64,000 bases of DNA, taken from contig BJKQ01000004.1 of assembly GCA_006538405.1 (NCBI GenBank), positions 372,001 through 436,000 on the forward strand, in the 5' to 3' direction. Origin of the DNA: Hansfordia pulvinata. Taxonomy: Eukaryota > Ascomycota > Sordariomycetes > Xylariales. Position 1 is the stretch's first letter; each line of letters starts with the position of its first letter. Positions 13,248 through 25,694 of this stretch are shown here, one piece after another. The translations under genes were made by a program, and so were the position numbers. Under the pieces are notes generated by a model that saw nothing but the letters and a program-made list of their open reading frames with translations, was not told the DNA's origin and searched no databases.

Positions 13248-14959
13248 ATGGATGGGAGGAGGGTACGAACACACGGGGAAGAACGGGGGTGGAGGGAAGG
13301 GCTGACAAGACAGACGAAAAACCCCTGTGCCCCTGTTCACTAGTCAGGTGCCATCGCTCGGTTCCCTCCAAGCTCTCTCTCACACACGCACACACACACA
13401 CACACGCATAAATCACGAACGCATGTATACACCGTGAGCCAACTCGGCGACGCTCCGGGACAGGGACAGGGACGGGGGTGACGGCGACAGCGGGCGGCGG
13501 AGGCGGCGGATGGCTGACGGACCACTGACATTGACAGAACCTAAAAAAAAAAAAAGAATCAATCACAGGGCAAAGGACAAAGCTGGGGCCCTTGTTAAAA
13601 AAAAAAAAGAAAAAAAAAGACAGCCCAACAGGCCTCTCCCCCGGCCGCTGACCTTCCATACCCCGGGAGGGCAGTTCGAGGAAGGAGACAGGGAAGTTTT
13701 GTAGGGCTTGAATAGTGTTGTGTGGTGTGTGTGTATTTTTGAGCGGACGCATGGGGGACCTTTCCCGGGGCGGGGGGGAACGAACAGCTCTTCCCGAGGG
13801 ACCCGGCGCTCTCTCTTCACGACGAAAGACGAAAAAGGACGAGATACTCGGACCGCCCGGCCTTGAACCCCCCGTATTATTATTTCCTGGCCAGGGGGAG
13901 GGAAGGGAGGGGAGGGCATCTCGGCAACCGCTGCCAGATCTTGTCCCCAGGTGGTGATTTTGTTTGTCCTCGTAGGGCCAGACCAGGCCGGCTTTTCCTT
14001 TATCGGCCTCGGTTGTAAAAGCCGAGGATCTTTGGGGGGGGACATGACAACCCTGTACCATCATCTTCTCTTCCCCTCCCGCCCGCGGCGCCCCCTCGTC
14101 ACGAGACTTGTTTTTTCTTTTTCCCTTTTTCTCGTCTCACAGTCCCTTGCTCGCGGGCCAGGGTTCTGTTTATCGGCGAGCTCTGGTGCTTAGCCCCCCC
14201 CCTCTCTTTCCCCCTTATCCCATGAAGCGCAGGTTCCTCCCCGCTGATCCGGTAAGCGGGCGGGAGGAAGTAGGAGAGCAGCTGAAAGCTGGCGGGTTGA
14301 TCCTCTTCCGGCGCGCACATACACAGAGAGTTGGAGTTGGAGTTGCGAGTTTTGGGGGCTTTTGCTGCTCTTGTTTCAGAAGCGGCGGGTAGGAATGGAG
14401 GCGGGTCTGGCGCGTGGGAGAGAGGTCAAATACCGAAAGGAGAAGAAAAAGGGGGCTCCCGGGAGGGAGTGAGACGACATTGTTTTCCCGACTTGAACAA
14501 ACAGAAAGACGGCCCCGTGAAGGACGGAGGACCCCTCCCACCCCTGAGGCTCGCTTCCTCCCGGACAGCAGCGGGCTCGAGTGACCGGAGGAAAGGGGGC
14601 CCAGACAAGGGGGCGAGGCTGAGAGGAGGAGTTGTGTTTTCGGAGATGATATCATAGGTGCCCAAGGTAGGTACTAGTAGGCAAAGTATGTACTCGCATG
14701 GCATGGCAGGGTAGGGTAGGGTTATGTAGGGTAAGGTCAGGTACACGGACATGGACAGGGGCACTGGGCCGGGCTGGGCTTGAGTGTGTGTGCCTCTGCG
14801 CAATCCTGCCTTGAAAGTCGATCTTCTGCCCCCCCTGTCTCATTATTGGCTGCCGAAAGGTGTCTCTGGCAGAGCTTAAGGGCTCGCAGTGTTCTGCCAG
14901 ACATCGGACCGTGTAGCGGACGGTGATATGGCACGGTAGTCGTCGGGATGGGTGTGAAC

Positions 14960-15013
14960 CGACCGACCGATCGACTGACTGACTGCCTGACTGACTGACT
15001 GACTTACTGACTG
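14960..15013. repeat. GACC/GACT tetranucleotide microsatellite
   Basis: About twelve imperfect GACC, GATC and GACT units. A related TGTC repeat lies at about 15225-15260. Confidence 0.75.
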
Positions 15014-15704
15014 GCCGGGGTGTTTCTTTCGGTAAGCCGACCCGGAAAAGGGCGAGAGCGCGAGAGGAGGACTCGGTCGTAACGTGGAGAGGCGCTCTGC
15101 AGAGTTAGTGAGTGATGCCCACGGGTGGTGCCCCTATTCGCAAGGCGGGGGACGGTCAGACCAAGGGAAAACACGTTCTCGTCCAGTCGCTTATCGAGAA
15201 TGGCGGAGGACGGCAAGCCATGTTCCCCTGTCTGTCTGTCTGTCTGTCTCTGTCTGTTCGGCCGTAGTGGAGATTACCCGACTTTTCTCGCCCGTCTCCA
15301 CGAACGCCCCTGAATATCACTCCTCGGACCGCCAGAAGGGAGAAGGACACCGAGCAGAGGAAAAGGGGGGTGGGAACGGCCGCTATCCGACGGGTCCCAT
15401 CCCGATGTCCACCAGCGTCCCGTCGGCGAATGTACTCGTAGCCCGCGGCGAACCGCGGCGTCGAGGGTCTCGCCAGCGCCTCGGGGACGGCACGGTGGCT
15501 TGAGCAGGGCACATGATGAGCTCAGGGGTGAATCTCTTCCTCTTCTTCTTTCGTCTTCGCCCTCCAGGTGCACGTGGTGCCTCGCACTTGGACAGCTTCG
15601 CGAGGGAGGGGTGTGAGGGTGACTTCCACATTTTTTCTCCTTTCGCTTGTGTCGTTTCGTGGTATTTGTTTTGGTTCTAATGGCGGGAGAAGGAGAGGGA
15701 GGGA

Positions 15705-15728
15705 GGGGGGGGGGGGGGGGGGGGGGGG
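15705..15728. repeat. Poly-G tract (G24)
   Basis: Twenty-four consecutive G residues preceded by GGGAGG-type purine repeats, in the desert downstream of the glutamate decarboxylase gene. Confidence 0.8.
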
Positions 15729-16298
15729 AGTCAGGCCAATGAATCCCCCCTTTTTGTCTTGGAGTGTCACTCACCAAGACGGAGACGGGGGATATGAAGA
15801 AGAACAGGGACTGGGCGTCTTTCAAGACCAGGACGAGAGAGAACAATGTAAGTAAGCGGCCTTGTCTTCGAGAGATAAAAAGAAGCTTCCGCTTTGCAAA
15901 AGGGTAGCAGCAGCAGCAATAGTAGCGGTGGTATTCAACCTTTAACTCCCCACTTGCACCATTGGCCCGTTGCCCTCTACAGAATTCCCCCCGGATCACA
16001 CCTGACCCAAGATTAAAAAGGAGTGATTCAGGGCCCGTGGACGAGGCTGGACGTACCTTGAACATCGGGTATACAATATCCCCTTTGAAACAAGAGACCA
16101 CCGAGATAGGCACGAGGACGCACGGCTCTCAGTCCCGGTAAGACGACAGGCATGCGACGCTTTATTTCAGGTGTACGTGACAAAAGGCTTCTTCTTATAT
16201 ATTCCCTTCTCCTTAATATACCTCTATCCAACTCCCCCAGCGCGTGAACGAGATACCGAGGGACCCGTAGCGTCGAGCCTTCAGCGACAGACCAAAGT

Positions 16299-18504
16299 CT
16301 AGCAGATGGCGTGCGTCTTGCCGTGCTTGCCCTGGATGGAGTGCTTCTCTTTCTGCGGGGAGTGGGTCAGTCTCTCTTGCTCGTCTTGTTCGTGTGTGTG
16401 TGTGTCTTTCTGTATTTATCTCTTGTAGTCCCATTTCTTGGGGGCAAACCAAGAACAAGGTGGAAGGCCAACTTGAGAGAAGGGGGAGACGGCAAAAAAA
16501 AAAAAAAAAATGAGAAAAGGGAGGGATGAAAAAAAAAAAAAACATACCCGGTAGCTGGGGTGGTTGTGCCTGGCCTTGCCGCTGCGGACGGCGTGCTCGC
16601 GGACGAAGCGCTGGTGCTGCTCGACCTGCTCGCGGTCCATGTCGTCGAGCAGGGCGAGGCACAGGCGGACGTCGGCGATGAGGGCGTCGCACCGGCTCTT
16701 GGTGAAGTCCTCGCGCACCACGACCCGCAGCATCTTGAGCCCGTCCGTGTGCGGCGCCATCGTGTACGCCGGCACCACCCACCCGCGCGCCCGCAGCTTG
16801 TGCGCCAGCGCGAACTCGTCGTAGTGCCTCTCCCCGCCTTCGCCGTCGCTGTTCTTGGGGCAGCAGCCAGGCGGAAGGCCACCAGGGGCAGCCCGGCGCC
16901 CGACTTCTCGCTCATAATCACAAAGCCCATCGCCTGCAGCGAGTCGGACAGGTAGTCGGCCACGCGCGTCAGGTTGGACATGATGGCCCGGTAGCCCTTC
17001 TTGCCCAGCCGGATCAGCTGGTAGTACTGCCCGATCACCTGGCTGGCCCCCTTGGAGAAGTTGAGCGTGAAGGAGCTCTGGTCCGCCCCCAGGTAGTTGA
17101 TGTTGAAGACCAGCTCCTGCGGCAGGTACTCGGCCGCCCGCCACACGACCCACCCCACGCCGGGGTAGACGAGGCCGTACTGTGAGAGGAAAGGGGAGTT
17201 TGTCAGTATAGGGAGGGGTTGGGCAGGACTCAAGGGGAAGTTGTGAAGAGAGAGAGAGAGAGATAGGAAGAGAGAGACAAGACAAGAGACAACTCATCTC
17301 AACTCTGAGAAACACTATACCAGACAAAAAAGAATGATCAACTCACCTTGTGACCCGACACGTTGATGGACACGACGTTCTGCAGCCGAAAGTCCCACTC
17401 GAGGTCCGGCACGACAAAGGGGGCGACGAAGCCGCCGCTGGCGGCGTCGACGTGGATCGGGCAGTCGATCCCCCTGCTGACGAGCAGGTCGTTGACGCCC
17501 TTGACGTCCTCGTACTCGCCCGTGTACGTGGTGCCCAGGATGGCGCAGATGCCGATCGTGTTGTCGTCGACCAGCGCCACCGTCTCCTCCGGGTCGATGA
17601 CGAAGCGGTCGGGCGTGCAGTAGACGAGCTTCTCCTCAATCTCAAAGTACCGCGTCGCCTTCTCCCAGCACACCTGCACCGCCGACGACATGATGATGTT
17701 GGGGCTCTCCGTGTCCTTGCCCTCGGCCTTGCGCCGCAGCTTCCACCGCTTCTTCATCGCCAGCACCGCCAGCATGATGGCCTCGGAGCTGCCGATGCAG
17801 CTCGTGCCCACCGATCCGCCGCCGTTGTTGGTGGTGGTGGCAGCCCCGTCGCTGCCGTCATCCCCCGTGGTCGCCGGAGACGCCGTCGGCGCGTGGAACA
17901 GCTTGCCGATCATCGACACGCACCGGTTCTGGATGTCCGCCGACACGGGGTACTCTTCGTAGTCGATGAAGTTCTTGGAGAAGGACTCGGTCATGAGCTT
18001 CTCCGCCTCGTCTTCCTGGAGAGTCGCGGCGCGTCAACAACGAAGTGGTCAGGGGGGATATCTCAGAAGACATTGTGACGGCCATGAAGGGAATCGGTTC
18101 AACATACCATATAAGTCGTGACGAACGAGGCCAGGCTAATCAAGACGGATAAGAACCATTAGCCACAACGGGGCCACTTCTCATTCCCGACGACAGACAG
18201 ACAGACACGAAACAACTCACTTCAGCATCGGGTTCCCGTCGAGGCTGAGCTCGTCCTTGATCATCTTGTACGCAATGTCCTTGGGCATCTCGTTCTCCGG
18301 CATGTCGTGCCTCGGCAGATCCTCCATCGCGTACCGCGACCCGTACACGCTCGTCGTGTAGCAGTCGTCGTCGTTGCTGAGCTTCAGCAGCGACACCTTC
18401 TTGGCCGCCGCCTCGGCCAGGCCGGCCACGGCCGAACCGGAGGAGCCCGAGGCGTCCGCGGCCGGCTCCCCGTCCGGGTGCGGGATCGCGGCGAGGTGCA
18501 CCAT
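16299..18504 (-). CDS. GAD1: Glutamate decarboxylase (five exons, one frameshift)
   Basis: PLP-dependent decarboxylase that converts glutamate to GABA and CO2, probably cytosolic, feeding the GABA shunt. Exons on the minus strand are 18504-18221, 18135-18108 (28 bases), 18015-17347, 17179-16548 and 16352-16299, all joining in phase. Family signatures: [13 protein letters not shown] near the N-terminus, [14 protein letters not shown] across exons 1 and 2, the [11 protein letters not shown]-lysine motif ending exactly at the exon 3 donor, then [11 protein letters not shown], and a C-terminus ending KTHAIC. Near 16862-16866 the frame is lost inside a CCCC run on the coding strand: upstream reads LPLVAFRL, and the family sequence resumes one frame over with [10 protein letters not shown] and [11 protein letters not shown]. 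Exon lengths total 3n+2, so one base appears to be missing; restoring one C gives about 555 residues, normal for fungal GAD. Product identity is very secure; whether the break is biological is doubtful. Confidence 0.93.
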
Positions 18505-21500
18505 CTTCTTTTTGTGGCTGTCGGGTCTATGCGGAGTTCGCAGTGTTTTGGAAGTATAGTAACAGAAAGATGAGGAGGGAGGGGGAAGGGGGAAGAGAGG
18601 AGGAGAGGAGGAGGAGGAGGAGGAGGAGGAGGAGGAGGAGAGACAAGAAGGGAGCTGTCACACAAAACAACAACCCTCCAGGTTCCCCGCGCGCAAAACA
18701 GGCCCAGCTGTTATATACATGTGGTGTCACGGAGTGTTTGCATCTCGCTGCTGGCAGAAACACACTCGTACGTCCACAAACACCGCGTCACCAAGGTTCG
18801 CTCGGCCAGCGCAGCACAGCACAGCACAGCGCAGCGCCGCCGCTCGCATCCGCCCCACGGCCCGATGCCATAGGTACAGGTAATAGGCAAATAAGCTAGA
18901 GAGGGAGAATAGGGGCGTGCAGCAAGCCGCGTCTGCGGGGTTGCAGGCATAGCAGCTCGGAATAAGCCCGCCTAACCTATGCAACGCTGCTTCTCCCAGC
19001 TCGATCGATGATGAGCCACGGAGGAGACAGTCCAGTCCAGTCTGCACCCCCAGCCGCGTTTCGCCCCTATTCTCTATTTCCCCTTCATCTCGTTCTCAAA
19101 GTTGTTGCAGAAAAAGGGAAGGGGAAGGGGATGGGGATGTCTCGGGCCCCCATGAACACGCCACACCACGCCCGTCATGTCATGTCATGTCAAGCAGGTT
19201 TCATAATCTGTCCGACGCCCGGACAGCGCCGTACGTCACGCCACAGCATCTCACAGAAAAACTGTCGGCATACGATCACTGGGGGACGAGCCGCGGATCT
19301 GGGCGGCCCAGGGGAGCGGGTGGTCCAGTCTGTCCGTCTGCTCGTCTGCTCGTAGTCCTATCGTACACCCCAGCAAGCCCCAGACCGTCAGTGGTCTGGG
19401 ATCCCCCACCGGATAGCTCTCTCAGATGCATAAGATGGCTTTAGCCCCCCTCTCCTGATGTCTCGGCTCATGTGGACTCCAGCCAGCAATGGCAAGCGGG
19501 AAAGCTGACGAGAAAAAAGGCGGCCGGCGCGCGCCGCGTCCGAGCGCGGGGTGGTGGGCCTTCCTTGGCGAGAAAGCTTAGCTCTGCCACGCTCTGCGTC
19601 TGCTGCGTCTGTCTGCTGCGTACGAGTAGTACATAGTGGTAATAAAGTGGGTGCGGGCGGCGGCGGGGGTTTGTTCGGCTGCTGGGACGCCTCACCTTGA
19701 CCTAACTCGCGGGGCATATCATATATCGTAGCATCAGTAAGGTAGCTTAGCTACTCGTACAGAGTACACGACAGCAGGCCGCAGTCGGTCGTGCTGAGGA
19801 GCGGAGCGGCGGGGTAAGCAATGGCCCCTGTTCAAAAGGCCAGATTCTGGCTGCCGACCCCTCCATTAATTCGAAAGGGGAGAGGGCTAACAACTACAAC
19901 AACAACAACAACAACAGGGATGCCTGCCAATGGAAGAAGAAGAACCTGCATGGCAGGCAATGCAATGCAGCACTAGAAGCAGGCAGCCCAGCGATGGCAG
20001 GGCGGACACCTCATCTAACGTGAGGAGTAAGGGCCGCGTCTTGAAGCTGTAACCGCTCGGTTTCGCTTAAGAGTCGAGCCTGATGGTTCTCGTCAGCGCA
20101 TCCGGACCACACGTCGCGTAAGATAAGCCAAGGAAAAGTCGGATCAGCGGCGAAGTAGAGGGGGACCTGCTGCTGCTGCTGCTCCCAGGTCAAGAAAAGC
20201 GAAGCGCGATGCATCCCTTCCTTCGTCGTCGCCCGCCATCGACTCACCAATCGCGAAGATCAGCCGGATGCTCCCCTTTTTTCTCGCCTGCAGAACTGCC
20301 ACACCTCCCCCAACTCGACTTACTAAGGCAGGTATCCAGATGGTGTACTCGTAGGCGGGCAGCACACCGCCCACACACAATGGTCGGGCACTTGTCCGGA
20401 CCAACAGCGCAGTCGGAAGCAGGTTTATCTGCCCCCCCGCGCCGTCTCAGCGATGCGAGCAATGTGAGGCATTTCTTTCTTTCCCATCAAAGGCCGGTCC
20501 AATAAGCCAGACCCAACGAGCCCGACCCATACGATCATATTGACCATGATCCGTGTACTCGAAATGCGCCTTGCCCCGCCAGCGCCGGGCCTGGCCTGGC
20601 CTTGACTGGACCGGTTTTTGCGCCAGTAGCTTCGTACAAATAGCTCGTCTGTTGAAAAGACTCCTACCCCGCGGTGGACTTCCCCTTCGGCGGCGGCGGG
20701 GGTCGAGAGGGGGCGCGAAGAAAGCTTAGCTTGTCGATCAGTCCGCTTTCTGGACATCGATTGGGCGCGCGGGAGACAAGTACACACCTCTGGTTGTCAG
20801 CTAGTTAGCTGTGCCCCCGTTCTGCAGCGGCAAGGCGGAGAGCGCCGATAATGCGGAGTAGTGTGCCCGCTCGACAAACAATGCATCATCCCATCTCTCC
20901 GCAGGAAACACTTGGGCCACCTTGCCTGAACCTATACCGCGAGTAGTCGTATCCCGCGCAGGCTTGCCGCCGTCAGCAGCGTCGGGGCAGACGAGCGGCC
21001 GATGGACATCCCTCCCTCCCCTCCCCCTTCTGACAAAGGAACCAACAAAGACAGCAAAGCAGAGGGGAATTCCGCCCGAGGACACCCCGTCTTACCCCCC
21101 AGCCACTCACCCTTGACCCGTGCGCTCGTCCAACGACGACGAGAAGATATCAAAACCACACCAGCCTCAAGCTCGAAATGCACGACACTTGCGCGCGCGC
21201 GCGCGCCCCCCCTCCCCCTTCACGGTCCACAGAGAGCCGACCACGTCGCATGAGATACGAGTATATCGCCCGACCCGTCTCGCACGCACATGGGACCCCG
21301 CGGGCGGGCGACACGGGTCGGGAAACAAAGCACGGCCCACTGGCGACTCGTCAGAACGCGCTGGAGGCGCGTCAGCCGTCCGTCCCCGCCAGGTCCTGCA
21401 TCTGGCACAGCTCAGCTCCAGGTCCAGGTCCAGGTCCGAGTGCGAGAGGAAGCGGGCTCCTCTGTCCTCTTGTGTACTCGTACGATGCACCACCAGGCAT

Positions 21501-22059
21501 GAGAAGCTGGAGACTGGACTGGTCAGTTGGAACCAACTCATCGTCTTCCGAACTCGTACTTGCAAGGGGGCCATGCAGAAAAGACCCGGCGGCTTCGTGG
21601 CCAACAGCTCTCGTAGGGCTAACCTGGGCATACTCGCACGCCTGGCGGGTCCATCCTGCTGGGAACTGGGAATAAGGGGGGCTGTCAGTCCTTCCGTCAC
21701 CCCGCCATCATGTCACCTTACGTAATGTATGCCTTGCTTGCCAAGTGTCACGGCCCACTGATGCCCTGCGCCATGGTTCTCGTATGCATGTGATGGGACG
21801 TGTATTTGTGCGCGAAAGTATGAATGTGTGGTATCGTGACATGGAACAGGGGGTATCATTCGAAAGCAGTAAGAAATAGAATAGATGTCGACAGGCCTCT
21901 GCAGACGTGTCGACGTGTCGCCGCCCAGAGCCCACGGGCAATCAGAAAGAAGCCTCCGTCCACCAGCATCAAGAGCGGACGTTTGACAGCCACAAGGCGG
22001 CCGTGACGCACCACCACCGTGACGGACGGTCTGTCTTGTCAAAACATGTCGCGTCTGTC
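18505..22059. other. Intergenic region between GAD and TBC genes
   Basis: 3.5 kb with no supportable gene. It contains a GGA microsatellite (about 18600-18640), an AAC run (about 19893-19915), a CCAGGT hexanucleotide run (about 21416-21438) and five exact copies of the dispersed TACTCGTA/TACGAGTA word. The first few hundred bases should hold the GAD promoter and the last few hundred the 3' untranslated region of the TBC gene. Confidence 0.55.
18600..18640. repeat. GGA trinucleotide microsatellite
   Basis: About thirteen AGG/GGA units roughly 100 bases upstream of the GAD start codon, on the purine strand relative to plus. Confidence 0.8.
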
Positions 22060-25000
22060 TCAACCCAACCCCAGAACAGCCTCCTCTTCTGCAGGCGTGG
22101 GCGTCAGGGCAAGTTGCGAGCGACTCTCCATGTCTTCGTCGTTTTCAAATCTTGGCTGATGGGATCGCGACTGGCGCCCCTCGCTGTCATCATCACCACC
22201 GGTGCCAGCGGCGTTGAGGCTCGCCACGCTGGCCGCCATGCTACTGTTGCCACCTGCACCGTCGAAGCCGATGCTGGGACTGGGGAGAGGACTGGGTTCG
22301 CCCTCAATGGCGGCATCGGTGACGAGCGCAGCCTCCTGCTTTTGCTGGGCTGCCGCCGCTGCCTTCTTCTCCTCAGCCTCAACTGCTGCCTTCTTCTCCT
22401 CAACTGCTGCCTTCCGACGTTTCCGAACATTTTCAGGGCGAACCTTCGACCCGAATTTCTCCGACTCCTTGATCAGGCCGTTAATGTCGATCTCGTGTTC
22501 CATCATTTCCTGGTTGATGTACGTGTAGACATCGCCCTTCTCAGCGCATTTCAGGAGTTGGGCCTCGTTGAGCTTGAGCAGTGCGAGAGCCACGCGGAAC
22601 AAGAACGTGCTGCCCTCTTTGCCGCCCTCTTCGCTTCCCTCTATGTTGGTGCACAGAATGACATCCCACACCCGAAAGAGTTTCTCGCCGGACAAGCAGT
22701 AGGTGAAGAGACTGAGGAACCATGGGAACGTCACCATCGCCAGGTCGACCCCCAATTTGTCCAGATGCTCCGAAAGATCCCCTAGCAGTTCCCTCACGTA
22801 CTGCCTCAGCACATGCTGATCGGCGTGAGACGCTATGAGATCGGAAAAGTATCCGCGCGGGAAGATCTCCTCGATGATGGAGACCAGAATCCAGAACACA
22901 TGCTCCTCCGAGGGTATAATAAGGAGGAGGTTGGCCACGATCGAATTCATCCCCTGGCAGTATCCAACCTCGGGGTTCCGCAGAGCAAACGCCCGTAGAA
23001 TATCCCGTAGCTTGTCAACGATGTCTTTCTCCTTTTTGCCGGGAGGCTTGCCGTTGTCACTCTCAGTCTTGTCGGGAGCCTTAACGAGAGGATCCTTCTT
23101 CTTCCCCTTCTTCCCGAAATTTATATTATCAGGCAGGGTCCGAGGGATATCTCTTTCGATATCATCTTCAGCCTTTGTGGGGGAGCCCCCTCTTTTTCTT
23201 TTTTTTGGGACTCAAAGACGAGCTCGTCGTAGTGACAAGGTTCACTCAGGGACAGCGCCCCTGAATTCTCGTACCAGGTGTTGGGTCGGTGGACCACCGG
23301 GATGCCCTCGAGCACCAGCTTTTTGATCCTTCTCCACTTGGTGCCGCCCAGCTTGCCTAGGCCAATGGCAGCAACTCCGATCGTCTCCCCGTCGTTCAGC
23401 CGGTCTTCGGGCATCGGCACGGACGGCTTTTGATCATTGGCGGCGGCGGCGGCAAGGGCGGCAGCTGTAGCAACCTTGCGCTGCTGGTCGCGCTCGCGTC
23501 GGACATCCTTTTGAAACTCGTTCCAGGACTCTAATTTTTTCTTTTCTGATTTCTCCTTTTCTGAGTCATCGTGAATTTTGTTCAGCATCTTGAGATGACT
23601 CTTGACCGACTCGTCAGCCTCACGGACGGGTGGCTCCTCCTCGCCAGGAGAAGCGACGGGCTCCGTATTGAGGGCGGCAGTCGTGCTAGCCGGTGGCACA
23701 AATCCGCGCTGCCCAGAGGTGATTCCTGGAGGCGACCTCGGAGATGTCCTGCTCTCCTCCAAGACCTGCGTAGTGGAGGCAGGTATTGACGGGTTGTGAG
23801 AAAGGGGCTCAGGGCGCATCTTGGGGTACGGCTCTGCGTCGGGCGGCGTCGTGTTGATGCGAAGGCAGTCCTGCCGTTCCTCAGATTCCTCGCCGGTGTT
23901 CTCGTTCTTTGGGCCGGCAGCCTCTTTCATCAAAGTGCGCGTCTGTGGGTGGTCCTCGCTCTTCAGCGTGTGGATAGAGGATTTGTCGTCACGAAGGTTG
24001 TCAGAGAGCCCTGGCCTGGTTCCCGACAGCCCCTCGGTCGCCCCCTTTCCGCCTTTCATCTGCACCGACATCTGCGTTGCTTCACGCTGTCCCCCGCGCC
24101 TCGGCTTGAGGATGAAGCCATAGCGATCTGTGATAGGGCCCGGACCGTGAAGGTTGTTGCAGATGTGTCCCAGGGCGGGCGGTTGTCCTTCAGGCGAGTG
24201 CATGTTGTCCATTTCTACCGGGCCGAGGTCATCTGGCCGGGGAGCCGTGGCATTCGGAGGTGTGCCCTTGAGAGTGCCCCATCTATCGCGTGGAGAGGCC
24301 CGCGGGCAGGAGGAGCCAGGCGCTAGAGTTGCTCGTCGCGTGGCATTCAAAGCTCGAGGGCCGCCTTGAGTCGAGGCCGCCCGGACCGATGGGTGCGCCT
24401 TGTTACTGGCGGCCGAGCCTGCTCTGACAGAGCCGCCCCGGCCAGCGGAAAGAGATCTTCCCCTAGAATGATCGGCCTCGCGCACAGAGGAGGCTTTGCC
24501 GGCGACCAGCTGCATAGTCATGCTGGCCAGAGATTTCGACGGCTTGCGAGGGTCTTGACCGGAGTAGCGGCTTGAGTCACGACTCGAACTACGAACTGAC
24601 TCGGAATCCGGCGGTGTGAAAAGATCGTCCTGGAGCGCAGGGCGGCGATCGCCATGGGTAGAAGTTCTGATGGCAGTCTTGGCAGTGGCATCGTTTGAGG
24701 GCGCGGTGGTGTTAGGAGTGCTGGCGCGTGCGGACTTCTTGCCGATACCGCCACCCCAGAAGTAGTCCTTCAAGGCGCGAAAGGTGTCCTTGGTAGACTG
24801 GTGCTGGGCGTCCTTGTCCTTGTCCTCCCCTCTGATGCGGAGGGTTGTGTTGCCGTCGGCGGCAGGGGTCGTGATACCCAGACCGCCAGCGGAAGGGGAA
24901 GAGACCGAGTCGCCCATGGCATCGTTCATCATGTTGGATAAACCCCCGTCTTGCCCGCGCTTGGCCTCGTCCCGGGCCTTTAGATCTGCCTCTACAGTAC

Positions 25001-25694
25001 GCAGCTTTTGCTCTAGCTCCAGATTGGACAGGCCGCACTCGAGGATAATCCTGCGGAGGGCCCGCTCGCGCTCATCGGCTCTTCTGCGCAGCGCGGCGAC
25101 CTGGGTGTCACGCAAGGCAAGGTCCTCGGCGATCTGGCGGACCAGATTGATGGGGCCATGTTTCACGATGAGGCGGTCGATATGGTCGTCCTCGGCGAGG
25201 TGAAGGGCACCCGGGATGTTCCGGGAGAGGTTTGGTGTGTCGTCGAAGAGGGCCGAGCGAGCTGGACCGGCGCTACCACCCCTGTGGGTGTTGTCGGAGA
25301 AGTCTGACTGGGCGTCGGAGAGCAGACTGTCGACGATGGAGGGAGGCGCCGTGTTGCGGGCATTGGCAGGGGGATTTGAGGGGTTCGGAGGGGTGGTGGC
25401 GGAAGAGATGGACAGGGAAGCGTTGCGGGCAGAGGAGACCTGATCGGCGTAGTTGTCCGGGGACAAAGGGGTGTCGCGGCGAGGGGACTTTGGGGAAAAG
25501 GAGGGGAAGGAGGTGAGGGACTTGTCGGAGGCCGCGATGGAGGAAGCGGAGCTCGAGGGCTGGGAGGTCAGCTTCTTGGGCTTCGTTTTTGTGCGGACCG
25601 AGAGGGCGCGGGAGCTGCTTCTGGCGGAGGCGCTGGAGACCTGGGAGGTGGAGCGGTGGAGGGAGAGAGCGGATGAGTCGTTGTGGTTATCCAT
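22060..25694 (-). CDS. TBC-domain Rab GTPase-activating protein (one frameshift)
   Basis: A RabGAP that should stimulate GTP hydrolysis by a Rab in vesicle traffic; the Rab target is not evident. It is a single long exon. The first 600-700 residues are Ser/Pro/Arg-rich and probably disordered, except for a predicted coiled coil around residues 175-260 (DHIDRLIVKHGPINLVRQ onward, then many Glu/Arg/Leu heptads). The TBC domain starts near residue 795 (WRRIKKLVLEGIP). Both catalytic fingers are present: IERDIPR (arginine finger) and GYCQGM (glutamine finger). A charged K-rich insert lies between them. The C-terminus is acidic and Ala/Lys-rich. The frame breaks near 23200-23207 at an A8 run between DELVFESQ and the TBC frame; total length is 3n+2, and one extra A restores about 1,211 residues. 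An intron does not explain the break, since no good donor/acceptor pair is seen there. Confidence 0.87.

Larger units (their letters stand above)
1..16298. other. Gene desert rich in simple repeats
   Basis: No convincing gene was found in this 16.3 kb. Open frames exist in all six frames because the DNA is GC-rich, but they are low-complexity (runs of Pro, Arg, Ser or Phe from microsatellites), overlap each other on both strands, and show no recognisable domain or intron structure. The stretch holds many microsatellites and homopolymers (listed separately), a 26-base tandem duplication, a 13-base-stem inverted repeat and about twenty copies of the 8-mer TACTCGTA/TACGAGTA. No transposase, reverse transcriptase or long terminal repeat was seen. 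It may hold non-coding transcripts, which sequence alone cannot show. Confidence 0.6.

Noticed and set aside
13213..14064. 283-codon open frame on the minus strand with poly-Phe and Cys-Val runs
   Set aside because: The composition is produced by A/T homopolymers and a CA microsatellite; no recognisable protein.
23100..23220. Intron explaining the TBC frame change
   Set aside because: The only available GT...AG pair would have a GTCTTT donor and an AAAG acceptor with no branch site; a missing A in the A8 run is simpler.
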